From Microbacterium sp. LWO13-1.2 (GTDB lineage: Bacteria; Actinomycetota; Actinomycetes; Actinomycetales; Microbacteriaceae), in NCBI RefSeq assembly GCF_038397725.1, contig NZ_CP151634.1, positions 2,728,001-2,792,000 of the forward strand: 64,000 bases of DNA. The letters are read 5' to 3'. The notes under the pieces were generated by a model that searched no databases, was not told the origin of the DNA, and saw only the letters and a list, made by a program, of their open reading frames with translations. The translations under genes were made by a program, and so were the position numbers. Within the stretch, counting starts at the first letter, position 1. The number at the start of each line of letters is the position of its first letter. Positions 13,455 through 21,079 of the stretch are shown here, piece by piece.

Positions 13455-14236
13455 GCGCTCGTACCCCGCTGATCGCGGGAAACTGGAAGATGAACCTCGA
13501 TCACCTGCAGGCGGTGGCGTTCGTGCAGAAGCTGCACTGGACGCTGAAGGATGCCAAGCACGAGGACGGTTCGGTCGAAGTCGCGGTCTTCCCACCCTTC
13601 ACGGACATCCGCAGCGTGCAGACGCTCATCGATGCGGACAAGATCCCGTTCGCGCTCGGCGCCCAGGATCTGTCGGCACATGACTCCGGTGCGTACACCG
13701 GTGAGGTGTCCGGTGCGTTCCTGGCCAAGCTCGACGCGAAGTACGTCATCATCGGTCACTCCGAGCGTCGTGAGTACCACGCCGAGTCGGACGAGGTCGT
13801 CGCATCCAAGGTGCAGGCCGCGCTGAAGCACGCGCTCGTGCCGGTGATCTGCGTCGGCGAGACCGCGGAGGACCTGGAGAAGTTCGGTGCCAGCGCCGTT
13901 CCGGTCGGTCAGCTCGAGGTCGCGCTCCAGGGCGTGTCGAAGGACGCTGACATCGTTGTGGCGTACGAGCCGGTCTGGGCCATCGGCTCGGGTCAGGCGG
14001 CGACGCCGCAGCAGGCGCAGGACGTCTGCGCGACACTGCGCGGCGTGATCGCGAAGGTTCTGGGGGAGGATGCGGCTGCTCGCACCCGCGTCCTCTACGG
14101 CGGCTCGGTGAAGTCCGCCAACATCGCCAGCTTCATGCGTGAGCCTGATGTGGACGGTGCCCTTGTCGGCGGCGCGAGCCTCGTCGTCGATGAGTTCGCA
14201 GCGATCATCCGTTTCCAGAAGCACGTCGGCGTGTGA
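13445..14236 (+). CDS. tpiA: Triosephosphate isomerase
   Basis: This enzyme interconverts dihydroxyacetone phosphate and glyceraldehyde-3-phosphate. The 263-residue TIM barrel shows GNWKMN at residues 13-18, the catalytic histidine in IIGHSERREYH, the catalytic glutamate in VAYEPVWAIGSG and the phosphate-binding VLYGGSVKSAN. ATG 13445 lies inside the end of pgk. It is followed almost at once by a perfect hairpin and a new promoter, so it ends the glycolytic operon. Confidence 0.98.
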   Translation: MGISARTPLIAGNWKMNLDHLQAVAFVQKLHWTLKDAKHEDGSVEVAVFPPFTDIRSVQTLIDADKIPFALGAQDLSAHDSGAYTGEVSGAFLAKLDAKYVIIGHSERREYHAESDEVVASKVQAALKHALVPVICVGETAEDLEKFGASAVPVGQLEVALQGVSKDADIVVAYEPVWAIGSGQAATPQQAQDVCATLRGVIAKVLGEDAAARTRVLYGGSVKSANIASFMREPDVDGALVGGASLVVDEFAAIIRFQKHVGV

Positions 14237-14238
14237 GT

Positions 14239-14262
14239 GTGACGGGGCTGCGGCCCCGTCAC
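14239..14262 (+). terminator. Hairpin after tpiA
   Basis: GTGACGGGGC / GCCCCGTCAC is a perfect 10-bp stem with a TGCG loop starting three bases after the tpiA stop. There is no T tract. The secG -10 element follows directly. Confidence 0.65.
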
Positions 14263-14266
14263 ACCG

Positions 14267-14272
14267 TATACT
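14267..14272 (+). promoter_or_regulatory. -10 element for secG-rbpA
   Basis: TATACT lies immediately downstream of the tpiA hairpin and would start a leader of about 39 bases. The leader contains a small hairpin (AGGGCAAATCTGCCCT, 14284-14299) just before the GAAAGG ribosome-binding site. Confidence 0.5.
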
Positions 14273-14317
14273 TGACCGTTACGAGGGCAAATCTGCCCTG
14301 GCGAAAGGCTCTTCTTC

Positions 14318-14566
14318 GTGGCAATTCTCGAGTTCGTCCTGCAGGTCGTGCTGGGTATCACCAGCGTCCTGCTGACCCTCCTCATCCTCCTCCACAAGGG
14401 CCGCGGTGGCGGCCTGTCCGACATGTTCGGTGGGGGAATGTCGTCGGCGGTCGGCTCGTCCGGTCTCGCGGAGCGGAACCTCAATCGCTTCACTGTGGTC
14501 TTGGCGCTGGTGTGGTTCGTCGCCATCGTCGCGCTGGGGCTCATCACGAAGTTCGAGGTGATCTGA
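14318..14566 (+). CDS. secG: Preprotein translocase subunit SecG
   Basis: SecG is a small accessory subunit of the SecYEG protein-export channel. The 82-residue protein has two membrane helices (FVLQVVLGITSVLLTLLIL and VVLALVWFVAIVALGLI) joined by the glycine-rich family loop LLHKGRGGGLSDMFGGG. GTG 14318 is preceded by GAAAGG. Location after tpiA is the standard actinobacterial arrangement. The stop overlaps the rbpA start (TGATG). Confidence 0.95.
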   Translation: MAILEFVLQVVLGITSVLLTLLILLHKGRGGGLSDMFGGGMSSAVGSSGLAERNLNRFTVVLALVWFVAIVALGLITKFEVI

Positions 14567-14919
14567 TGGCTACCGGTGGTAACGCCATTCGCGGCACGCG
14601 TGTCGGTTCTGGCCCGATGGGCGAGCAGGACCACGGCTATCATGCCGACCGCATTGCAGTGTCGTATTGGGACGGTCTCGGTAACGAGACGGTCCGCTAC
14701 TTCGCCGCCGGTCTCCCGGACGAGGAGATCCCCGAGACCATCGACCACCCGCAGTCGGGCCTCCCGGCTGGCCGGGACAAGGAGAACCCGCCGGCTCTCG
14801 CCAAGCCGGAGCCGTACAAGACGCACCTCGCTTATGTGAAGGAACGTCGCACCGATGAGGAAGCCGTCCAGCTCCTGGAAGACGCCCTCACTCAGCTGCG
14901 CGAGCGTCGGGGTCAGTGA
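14566..14919 (+). CDS. rbpA: RNA polymerase-binding protein RbpA
   Basis: RbpA is an actinobacterial protein that binds the principal sigma factor and RNA polymerase and stabilises the open complex. The 117-residue protein begins MATGGNAIRGTRVGSGPMGE, the typical N-terminal tail, with the core region (VSYWDGLGNETVRYFAAGLP) and the C-terminal sigma-interaction helix (THLAYVKERRTDEEAVQLLE). It has no cysteine at all, so it belongs to the zinc-free branch, unlike the Streptomyces protein. ATG 14566 overlaps the secG stop. A strong terminator follows. Confidence 0.95.
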   Translation: MATGGNAIRGTRVGSGPMGEQDHGYHADRIAVSYWDGLGNETVRYFAAGLPDEEIPETIDHPQSGLPAGRDKENPPALAKPEPYKTHLAYVKERRTDEEAVQLLEDALTQLRERRGQ

Positions 14920-14934
14920 CCACCACGCTCTGAT

Positions 14935-14971
14935 GAAGAAACCGCCACGACTGAGTCGTGGCGGTTTCTTC
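14935..14971. terminator. Bidirectional terminator between rbpA and the zincin gene
   Basis: A perfect 17-bp stem, GAAGAAACCGCCACGAC with GTCGTGGCGGTTTCTTC, and a three-base loop. The A-rich left and T-rich right flanks let it work for rbpA on plus and for the convergent gene ending at 14980 on minus. Confidence 0.85.
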
Positions 14972-14979
14972 GTCTGCGG

Positions 14980-16173
14980 TCAGCGGCAGCCCGCGGCAGC
15001 GTCGATGTACGACTGCGGGGGATAGCCGTACGCCCACACTCCGTTCGCATCATCGGTGAAGCCCATGCTGATCGCCCAGCCGGTCGCCCACTTCTCGATG
15101 CTGTCCTGAGTGGAGTCGTCGTACATGTCTGCGCACTTCACGCTGATGGCGTGGCCGACCTCGTGCGCGACGAGTGCCTGACTCATCGCGGACGGCCACT
15201 GCTCGGCCACGGAGTCGGACAGCTCGATCGTCGCGTAGCCGGGGTCGTCGTACCACCAGGTCGTGTATCCGCCCATGCCGCCGTCGAGTCCGAAGCCGTT
15301 GACGAGTTGAGCCCAGTCGAACTCGAGCAGCACACCGGGAGCCAGGCTTCGCGCGAAGGCCTCCACTTCGAGACGCGTGCCCTGCAGCGGACCGGCCTTT
15401 TCTGCGATCTCCGCCTGCTCTGAGGTGACGATCTGCGTGGCGGCCGACTCCAGGGCGATGAACGCGTCAGCGGCGCCCTGGTCGATCGTGGTCGTGTAGG
15501 AGACCTCCTCGGCGGCGTCGCGCAGAGCGATCACGTCAAGGTTCCGGGCGGAGATGTGCGCCGCTTCGAGCGCAGAGGCGCTGTCTGCCGCCGAGACCAG
15601 GGCGGCGACGCCGGATTCGGTCACGGTCGTCGCGGTGGCAACGGCGTCATCGCTTTGATCCTGGAGATCTTCGGCATGCGCGTCTGCACGCGCGCGATCT
15701 TCATTGAGCTTCTGCGTCTCGGAGAACAGCTCCCAGAACCAGAAGGGCTTGTCGTCCGTCTGCGGCAGGGTGACTGCGAGAGCGTCGTCTGCTGCGGATG
15801 CTTTCGTCTGGCCTTCCGACACGGCGACGCCGAGTGCGTCTGTTGAGCTCGCATCGAGCAGGGTGCCGCTGTTGTTCTCGAGAATGAGCGCCGCTGCATC
15901 CGTCGTCGTCCGCAGAGCGCCGACCTCGGCCCTGAGCTGTTCCGCGGTGGTTGCGGCGGCGGAAACGGAATCCTGGTACGCCGCTTCGGCACCGTCGTAT
16001 CCGGCGTGGGACGAGAGCTGCACCGCGGCGATGGTGGCGACGGCCGCCACGGCGCCGAGAGAGCCGAGGATCGCGCCAGTGCGCCTCTTGCGCGGTACAA
16101 CCGGCGGCGGCGTGATCGGACCGGTCATCTGTGCCGGGAGCGCGTGTCCGCCGGCCGGATAGGGGTGACTCAC
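14980..16173 (-). CDS. Membrane-anchored zincin-like protein of unknown function
   Basis: I do not recognise this 397-residue protein as a named family. It has a short proline-rich cytoplasmic start (GPITPPPVVPRKRR), one membrane helix (GAILGSLGAVAAVATIAAV, about residues 32-50), a long alanine/serine-rich helical stretch likely to form coiled coil, and a C-terminal domain with HEVGH at residues 337-341, the zinc-binding motif of metallopeptidases. Cysteines in SVKCADMY and at the C-terminus (AAAGCR) may form a disulphide outside the cell. GTG 16173 is chosen for its AGGAGA site nine bases upstream; ATG at MTGPITPPP is an alternative. The type II anchor suggests an extracellular enzyme. It is monocistronic, with a shared terminator. 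Confidence 0.7.
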   Translation of the reverse strand: MSHPYPAGGHALPAQMTGPITPPPVVPRKRRTGAILGSLGAVAAVATIAAVQLSSHAGYDGAEAAYQDSVSAAATTAEQLRAEVGALRTTTDAAALILENNSGTLLDASSTDALGVAVSEGQTKASAADDALAVTLPQTDDKPFWFWELFSETQKLNEDRARADAHAEDLQDQSDDAVATATTVTESGVAALVSAADSASALEAAHISARNLDVIALRDAAEEVSYTTTIDQGAADAFIALESAATQIVTSEQAEIAEKAGPLQGTRLEVEAFARSLAPGVLLEFDWAQLVNGFGLDGGMGGYTTWWYDDPGYATIELSDSVAEQWPSAMSQALVAHEVGHAISVKCADMYDDSTQDSIEKWATGWAISMGFTDDANGVWAYGYPPQSYIDAAAGCR

Positions 16174-16240
16174 GATGTTTCGTCTCCTGCCTCCGCACCG
16201 CCGTGCGATCGTCGACATGAGTCTAATCAGGCGCGAATGC

Positions 16241-16269
16241 AGAAGGCCCCGCCACTGGCGGGGCCTTCT
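16241..16269 (-). terminator. Terminator of tRNA-Gly
   Basis: AGAAGGCCCCGCC (16241-16253) pairs perfectly with 16257-16269 around a three-base loop, directly downstream of the tRNA on the minus strand. Confidence 0.7.
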
Positions 16270-16276
16270 GAGAACG

Positions 16277-16347
16277 AGGGGCTGACGAGAATCGAACTCG
16301 CATCATCTGTTTGGAAGACAGAGGCTTTACCACTAAGCTACAGCCCC
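16277..16347 (-). tRNA. tRNA-Gly (anticodon UCC)
   Basis: On the minus strand the acceptor arm GGGGCTG pairs with CAGCCCC, the D arm is GCTT...AGC, and the anticodon stem TCTGT/ACAGA holds the loop CTTCCAA with anticodon TCC. The T arm is GCGAG-TTCGATT-CTCGT. The gene is 71 bases and CCA is not encoded. It diverges from a tRNA-Pro gene. Confidence 0.93.
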
Positions 16348-16384
16348 GAATCAGATCCTTCACGGACACTGACCGGACTCATCG

Positions 16385-16390
16385 ATCATA
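16385..16390 (-). promoter_or_regulatory. -10 element of tRNA-Gly
   Basis: TATGAT on the minus strand lies 37 bases before the tRNA 5' end. It is close to the TATAAT consensus. No good -35 was found at 17 bp. Confidence 0.45.
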
Positions 16391-16418
16391 GCGGACTGTC
16401 GCGGGTGCTCTCGTCCGT

Positions 16419-16424
16419 TAGACT
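16419..16424 (+). promoter_or_regulatory. -10 element of tRNA-Pro
   Basis: TAGACT lies 30 bases before the tRNA-Pro 5' end. A weak -35 match (CTGTCG, 16396-16401) sits 17 bp upstream. Confidence 0.45.
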
Positions 16425-16454
16425 TCATGGGGCTGAATCCGCGTGCGGATTCCC

Positions 16455-16528
16455 CGGGGCGTAGCTCAGCTTGGTAGAGCGCCCGCTTTGGGAGCGGGAG
16501 GTCGCAGGTTCAACTCCTGTCGCCCCGA
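16455..16528 (+). tRNA. tRNA-Pro (anticodon UGG)
   Basis: The acceptor arm CGGGGCG pairs with CGCCCCG, the D arm is GCTC...GAGC, and the anticodon stem CCCGC/GCGGG holds the loop TTTGGGA with anticodon TGG. The T arm is GCAGG-TTCAACT-CCTGT. It is 74 bases with discriminator A and no encoded CCA. The tig gene follows 63 bases downstream in the same direction and may share the transcript. Confidence 0.95.
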
Positions 16529-16591
16529 CACGACTTCCACAGGCATCACAGCCGCGATTCAGCGCGGAAATGACAAGGAGAACGAACCAGC

Positions 16592-18067
16592 ATGGCGAAC
16601 AGCACCGTCGAGAAGCTGACCCCGACCCGGGTCAAGCTCAGCATCACGGTCACCCCGGACGACCTCAAGCCGAGCATCGCTCACGCGTACGAGCACATCG
16701 CTCAGGATGTCCAGATCCCCGGCTTCCGCAAGGGCAAGGTCCCGGCTCCGATCATCGACCAGCGCATCGGTCGCGGCGCGGTCATCGAGCACGCCGTCAA
16801 CGAGGGCCTCGACCAGTTCTTCCGTGCCGCCACCGCCGAGCACAAGCTCCGCGTGGTCGGCCGCCCGGCCGCCGAGATCATCGAGTGGCCGAACGAGAAG
16901 GACTTCTCCGGAGACCTGCTCGTCGACATCGAGGTGGACGTCCGCCCCGACATCGAGCTGCCCTCCTACGACGGCATCACGGTGACCGTCGACGCCGTCG
17001 AGACCGACGAGGCGGCCCTCGACGAGGAGCTCGACCGTCTGCGCGCCCGCTTCGGCACGCTCATCCCGGTCGACCGTCCCGCTGCCAAGGGCGACTTCGT
17101 CGAGCTCGACCTCGTCGCCGCGATCGACGGCGCTGAGATCGACCGCGCCGAGGGAGTCTCGTACGAGGTCGGCTCGGGCGAGCTCCTCGAGGGCATCGAC
17201 GACGCGATCGAGTCGCTCACCGCTGGTGAGGACACCACCTTCCGCTCCGCTCTCGTCGGTGGTGACCACGCCGGTGCAGAGGCCGAGGTCTCCGTCACCG
17301 TCAAGGCCGTCAAGGAGCGCGAGCTTCCTGAGGCTGACGACGACTTCGCGCAGATCGCCAGCGAGTTCGACACCATCGCCGAGCTCCGCGCGAGCCTCGC
17401 CGAGCGCGTTGCCGAGCAGGGCGTGTTCGCCCAGGGTTCCGCGGCGCGCGACAAGCTCGTCGAGACGCTGCTCGAGCAGATCGACATCCCGGTTCCGCCG
17501 AAGCTCATCGAGGATGAGGTGCACAGCCACCTCGAGGGTGAAGGCCGCCTCGAGGACGACGAGCACCGCGCCGAGGTGACGGAGGCCAGCGAGAAGCAGT
17601 TCCGCACGCAGGTGCTCCTCGACACGATCGCCGAGCAGGCCGACGTGCAGGTCTCGCAGGACGAGCTCAGCCAGTACCTGATCCAGTCCGCTGCGCAGTA
17701 CGGCATGGCGCCCCAGGAGTTCGTCGAGGCGCTGCAGTCCTCGAACCAGCTCCCGGCACTCGTCGGCGAGGTCGCGCGCAACAAGGCTCTCGCTGTCGCG
17801 CTCGGCAAGGTGACGGTCGTCGACACCAACGGCAAGCCTGTCGACCTCACCGGCTTCATCGGTGGCGACGACGAGCAGGATGCTGCTGAGGTCGAGGAGA
17901 AGCCGGCCAAGAAGGCTCCGGCCAAGAAGCCCGCTGCGAAGAAGGCCCCCGCGAAGAAGGCGGCCGATGACGCAGACGCTGCCGAAGCCGCTGCGGACAA
18001 GCCCGCTGCGAAGAAGCCCGCCGCCAAGAAGGCTCCGGCCAAGAAGGCGGCCGACAAGGCCGAGTGA
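16592..18067 (+). CDS. tig: Trigger factor with Lys/Ala/Pro-rich C-terminal tail
   Basis: This ribosome-associated chaperone and peptidyl-prolyl isomerase binds nascent chains. The 491-residue protein has the N-terminal ribosome-binding domain with the signature GFRKGKVP (residues 44-51), a central FKBP-type domain ([20 protein letters not shown]...[13 protein letters not shown]) and the helical C-terminal arm domain. After about residue 435 an extra tail of some 55 residues repeats [13 protein letters not shown] units separated by an acidic/alanine stretch, resembling histone H1 or HU tails. AAGGAG lies upstream of ATG 16592. A T-tract terminator follows. The gene sits near clpP1-clpP2, as in many bacteria. 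Confidence 0.96.
   Translation: MANSTVEKLTPTRVKLSITVTPDDLKPSIAHAYEHIAQDVQIPGFRKGKVPAPIIDQRIGRGAVIEHAVNEGLDQFFRAATAEHKLRVVGRPAAEIIEWPNEKDFSGDLLVDIEVDVRPDIELPSYDGITVTVDAVETDEAALDEELDRLRARFGTLIPVDRPAAKGDFVELDLVAAIDGAEIDRAEGVSYEVGSGELLEGIDDAIESLTAGEDTTFRSALVGGDHAGAEAEVSVTVKAVKERELPEADDDFAQIASEFDTIAELRASLAERVAEQGVFAQGSAARDKLVETLLEQIDIPVPPKLIEDEVHSHLEGEGRLEDDEHRAEVTEASEKQFRTQVLLDTIAEQADVQVSQDELSQYLIQSAAQYGMAPQEFVEALQSSNQLPALVGEVARNKALAVALGKVTVVDTNGKPVDLTGFIGGDDEQDAAEVEEKPAKKAPAKKPAAKKAPAKKAADDADAAEAAADKPAAKKPAAKKAPAKKAADKAE
17897..18064 (+). repeat. Low-complexity Lys/Ala/Pro repeat in the tig 3' end
   Basis: Repeated codons for [13 protein letters not shown] units fill the last part of tig. They are in frame and near-identical at DNA level, so length variation between strains is likely. 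Confidence 0.7.
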
Positions 18068-18086
18068 TCGCCACGCGATCGTGACG

Positions 18087-18120
18087 AAAGGGGCGGGTGC
18101 TGCGGCATCCGCCCCTTTTT
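18087..18120 (+). terminator. Terminator after tig
   Basis: AAAGGGGCGG pairs with CCGCCCCTTT and is followed by a run of T, a classic intrinsic terminator. Confidence 0.85.
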
Positions 18121-18137
18121 CATTCGAGGGGGAGTGC

Positions 18138-18620
18138 ATGACGAACTGGGAAGAACAGATCGATGCCGTCTGGAGCGACCGGACGCTCTCGGACGCACAA
18201 CGTATCGAGCGGATCGACGCGCTTGCCGAGCAGCGACCGGACCATGACGCCCGCGCTCTCTTCGAACGCGCCGGTGCCCGTGACTCCGCGGGGCTCGAGG
18301 CGGCGGCGGAGGGTCTGTATCGGCAAGCCCTCGACGCGGGGCTCGACGATGAGCACCGAGCTCAGGCCGCCATCCAGCTTGCCAGCACGCTGCGCAATCT
18401 CGGGCGGATCGAAGAGGCGCTGGAGATGCTTCGTGCGGAACGCGAGCGAGGAGGCCCGCTGGCCGATGCGGCTGCCGCGTTCTACGCGTTGACGCTGGCA
18501 TCGAAAGGCGATCCGTATACCGCTGCGGCCGTTGCCCTCGAAACTCTCGCTCCGCACCTCCCGCTGTACACGCGTTCCGTCGCGGCGTATGCCAAGGAAC
18601 TCGCTGCCCCGCCACGCTGA
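18138..18620 (+). CDS. Tetratricopeptide-repeat protein
   Basis: This is a 160-residue, all-helical soluble protein. The central part shows TPR-like helix pairs: AAEGLYRQALDAGLDDEHRA, AIQLASTLRNLGRIEEALEM and AAFYALTLASKGDPYTAAAV. Similar short TPR proteins are common in Microbacteriaceae and related actinobacteria, with no known partner. ATG 18138 has a strong GAGGGGGAG site. It lies between the tig terminator and the clpP1 promoter; the candidate ClgR site begins at its stop codon. Confidence 0.75.
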   Translation: MTNWEEQIDAVWSDRTLSDAQRIERIDALAEQRPDHDARALFERAGARDSAGLEAAAEGLYRQALDAGLDDEHRAQAAIQLASTLRNLGRIEEALEMLRAERERGGPLADAAAAFYALTLASKGDPYTAAAVALETLAPHLPLYTRSVAAYAKELAAPPR

Positions 18621-18636
18621 TATGCCGACGGCGAAC
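18619..18636 (+). promoter_or_regulatory. Candidate ClgR activator site for clpP1-clpP2
   Basis: The segment containing TGCCGACGGCGAAC resembles the actinobacterial ClgR box (CGCY-NAN-RGCG core as I remember it), with mismatches at one core base and one flanking base. It is centred about 48 bp upstream of the likely transcription start, a usual position for an activator. Confidence 0.35.
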
Positions 18637-18663
18637 ACGGCCGGAGCGCTGCGTTGTCGCCGG

Positions 18664-18669
18664 TAGATT
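18664..18669 (+). promoter_or_regulatory. -10 element of clpP1-clpP2
   Basis: TAGATT, giving a leader of roughly 26 bases that includes the CAGGAG site before ATG 18702. Confidence 0.4.
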
Positions 18670-18701
18670 CGAATCACCGAAACACGGAAACAGGAGCTGA
18701 C

Positions 18702-19298
18702 ATGGCTGCAGAACCCCTCGTCGCGACGAGTGTCTTCGACAGGCTGCTGAAGGACCGCATCATCTGGCTGGGTTCAGAGGTGCGCGACTCGAACGCCAAT
18801 GAGATCTGCGCGAAGATCCTTCTTCTCGCCGCAGAAGACTCAGAGAAGGACATCTACCTCTACATCAACTCGCCCGGTGGCTCGATCACCGCTGGCATGG
18901 CGATCTACGACACGATGCAGTTCGTGCCGAACGACATCGTCACCGTCGGAATCGGCATGGCGGCCTCCATGGGTCAGCTGCTGCTCACCAGCGGCACCAA
19001 GGGCAAGCGCTACATCACGCCGAACGCGCGCGTGCTGCTGCACCAGCCGCACGGTGGCTTCGGCGGTACGTCCAGCGACATCCAGACCCAGGCGCAGCTC
19101 ATCCTCTCGATGAAGAAGCGTCTCGCGGAGATCACGGCATCGCAGACCGGCAAGTCGGTCGATCAGATCAACGCCGACGGCGACCGCGACCGCTGGTTCA
19201 CCGCGGACGAGGCCCTCGAGTACGGCTTCGTCGACCACATCCGCGAGCACGCGAGCGATGTGACCGGCGGCGGCGGCACTGCGGACGCCGCAGAATAA
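18702..19298 (+). CDS. clpP1: ATP-dependent Clp protease proteolytic subunit ClpP1
   Basis: This serine peptidase forms the Clp degradation chamber together with ClpP2 and works with ClpX or ClpC. The 198-residue protein has the catalytic Ser89 in GMAASMG and His114 in LLHQPHGG; the aspartate lies in the region around residue 165. [14 protein letters not shown] is present. A glycine/aspartate-rich tail ([12 protein letters not shown]) ends the protein. ATG 18702 follows CAGGAG; upstream in-frame codons lack support. clpP2 begins 19 bases later. Confidence 0.96.
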   Translation: MAAEPLVATSVFDRLLKDRIIWLGSEVRDSNANEICAKILLLAAEDSEKDIYLYINSPGGSITAGMAIYDTMQFVPNDIVTVGIGMAASMGQLLLTSGTKGKRYITPNARVLLHQPHGGFGGTSSDIQTQAQLILSMKKRLAEITASQTGKSVDQINADGDRDRWFTADEALEYGFVDHIREHASDVTGGGGTADAAE

Positions 19299-19317
19299 CG
19301 GATTCGAGAGGACTCAC

Positions 19318-19959
19318 ATGTACACCCCGACCTTCCAATCCGCAGGCAACCTGCCCTCCAGCCGCTACGTTCTCCCGCAGTTCGAAGAGCGCACGGCCTA
19401 CGGCTTCAAGCGCCAGGACCCGTACAACAAGCTCTTCGAAGATCGCGTGATCTTCCTGGGCGTGCAGGTCGACGACGCATCCGCCGACGACGTGATGGCA
19501 CAGCTCCTTGTCCTGGAGAGCCAGGACGCCGAGCGAGACATCACGATGTACATCAACTCGCCCGGTGGCTCCTTCACCGCGATGACCGCGATCTACGACA
19601 CGATGCAGTACGTCGCGCCGCAGATCCAGACGGTCGTGCTCGGCCAGGCGGCGTCGGCTGCGGCTGTGCTGCTCGCGGCCGGTGCTCCCGGCAAGCGTCT
19701 CGCGCTGCCGAACGCCCGCGTGCTGATCCACCAGCCCGCGATGGGCGAGGCAGGTCAGGGCCAGGCGTCCGACATCGAGATCCAGGCCGCGGAGATTCTC
19801 CGCATGCGCACGTGGCTCGAGGAGACGATGGCCTCGCACACGGGTAAGCCCGTCGAGCAGGTCAACCGCGACATCGACCGCGACAACATCCTCTCGGCCG
19901 CTCAGGCGCTCGAGTACGGAATCGTCGACCAGGTGCTCACCACGCGCAAGCGCGCGTAG
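19318..19959 (+). CDS. clpP2: ATP-dependent Clp protease proteolytic subunit ClpP2
   Basis: This is the second ClpP of the actinobacterial mixed ClpP1P2 tetradecamer. The 213-residue protein has catalytic Ser113 in GQAASAAAVLL and His138 in LIHQPAMG. The first 30 residues (MYTPTFQSAGNLPSSRYVLP) form the propeptide-like extension seen in actinobacterial ClpP2. ATG 19318 follows GAGAGGA. A strong terminator lies 15 bases downstream. clpX is about 6 kb away, separated by the deoxyribose operon and the sigma factor pair. Confidence 0.96.
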   Translation: MYTPTFQSAGNLPSSRYVLPQFEERTAYGFKRQDPYNKLFEDRVIFLGVQVDDASADDVMAQLLVLESQDAERDITMYINSPGGSFTAMTAIYDTMQYVAPQIQTVVLGQAASAAAVLLAAGAPGKRLALPNARVLIHQPAMGEAGQGQASDIEIQAAEILRMRTWLEETMASHTGKPVEQVNRDIDRDNILSAAQALEYGIVDQVLTTRKRA

Positions 19960-19974
19960 CATCTCGGCAAGAGA

Positions 19975-20004
19975 GGGCGGTCCGGGTTTCCGGACCGCCC
20001 TTTT
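19975..20004 (+). terminator. Terminator after clpP2
   Basis: GGGCGGTCCGG / CCGGACCGCCC is a perfect 11-bp stem with a GTTT loop and a TTTT tail. Confidence 0.88.
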
Positions 20005-20077
20005 GCGCACCCCCGAGGAACCGGTACTGCGCCGGGGTTTCGGAGGAGCGCGAATGCGCGTCGGTCGTGAACCGCCT

Positions 20078-20089
20078 GCTCATCTGAGC
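20078..20089. promoter_or_regulatory. Possible operator upstream of the deoC operon
   Basis: GCTCA-TC-TGAGC, a 5+2+5 palindrome about 55 bp before the regulator gene. A -10-like TACGCT follows at 20119-20124. It may be the autoregulatory site of the SorC-type protein. Confidence 0.3.
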
Positions 20090-20143
20090 ACCGGAGTGCG
20101 CGGATGGGGTTGACGGCTTACGCTGGAGACGAAGGAGGATGCC

Positions 20144-21079
20144 GTGGACGACGAATTGCTCATGGTCAGGGTCGCTGAACTCTCGTACGACGAGGACAAG
20201 ACTCAGGACGAGATCGGCGCCCTGCTCAAGATCTCCCGGTGGAAGGTCGGCCGGCTGCTCACGCAAGCGCGCGAACGCGGCATCGTCCGCATCGAGATCG
20301 TGCATCCTCGGGCTCGTCGGCTCGGACTCGAGCGCGCGCTGGTCGAGCGATTCGGCCTCGCCGAAGCGGTCGTCGTGCCGTCGCCCTCCGGCGAGGAGAG
20401 CACTCTCGACCGGGTCGCCCAGGCGGCAGCCGACTTCCTGACGACCCTTCGCCCGGTGCCGCGGACCCTCGGCGTGAGCTGGGGACGCACGCTCCGCGCG
20501 GTCGCCGAGGCGCTCACCGACGGCTGGGCGCACGGCGTGACCGTGGTCCAGCTCAACGGCGGAGTCAGCCTGAACCGCCGCTCCGGCGGAGCTGCCGGCC
20601 TCGCCGGGATGATCGCACAGCGTGCATCCGGACACGTCTCCCTGCTGCCGAGCCCCGCCATTCTGGAGCGGGTGGAGACGAAGCTGGCGATCGAGGCCGA
20701 TCGCACCGTCGCGGCTGTTCTCGAAGAGGCCACCCAGGCGCAGGCATTCCTGTTCACCGCCGGTCCCTGCGACGCCAGCTCCGCCCACGTCGAGAACGGC
20801 TACCTCAGCGTTCAGGACGTCGAGGAGCTCGCCAGGCGCGGTGCCGTCGGTGACGTCCTCGGGCGCTACGTCGATGCCGACGGCAACATCGTGGACCCGC
20901 AGCTGGATGCCCGCACCGTCGGTGTCGGGCTCGCTCGCCTGCGAACGGCGAAGACGGCGATCTTCGTCACCGCAGGCCCCGCAAAACATGACATCGCGCG
21001 TACAGTCGTCAGCAGCGGCCTATGCAGCGTTCTGGTGACCGATGAGACCACAGCCCGAGCATTGTTGGAGGAACAGTGA
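20144..21079 (+). CDS. SorC/DeoR-type sugar-binding transcriptional regulator
   Basis: This 311-residue repressor has an N-terminal helix-turn-helix (TQDEIGALLKISRWKVGRLLTQARERGIVRI, residues about 20-49) and a large C-terminal sugar-phosphate-binding domain of the SorC family (LGVSWGRTL, NGGVSLNRRSGG, FLFTAGPCDASS). Bacillus DeoR, which responds to deoxyribose-5-phosphate, has this architecture, and the gene overlaps deoC by four bases (GTGA), so the same ligand is likely here. GTG 20144 is preceded by GAAGGAGG. Confidence 0.88.
   Translation: MDDELLMVRVAELSYDEDKTQDEIGALLKISRWKVGRLLTQARERGIVRIEIVHPRARRLGLERALVERFGLAEAVVVPSPSGEESTLDRVAQAAADFLTTLRPVPRTLGVSWGRTLRAVAEALTDGWAHGVTVVQLNGGVSLNRRSGGAAGLAGMIAQRASGHVSLLPSPAILERVETKLAIEADRTVAAVLEEATQAQAFLFTAGPCDASSAHVENGYLSVQDVEELARRGAVGDVLGRYVDADGNIVDPQLDARTVGVGLARLRTAKTAIFVTAGPAKHDIARTVVSSGLCSVLVTDETTARALLEEQ

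Noticed and set aside
20110..20124. TTGACG...TACGCT as a promoter for the deoC operon
   Set aside because: The two hexamers are only three bases apart, so they cannot be a -35/-10 pair; at most TACGCT is a -10.
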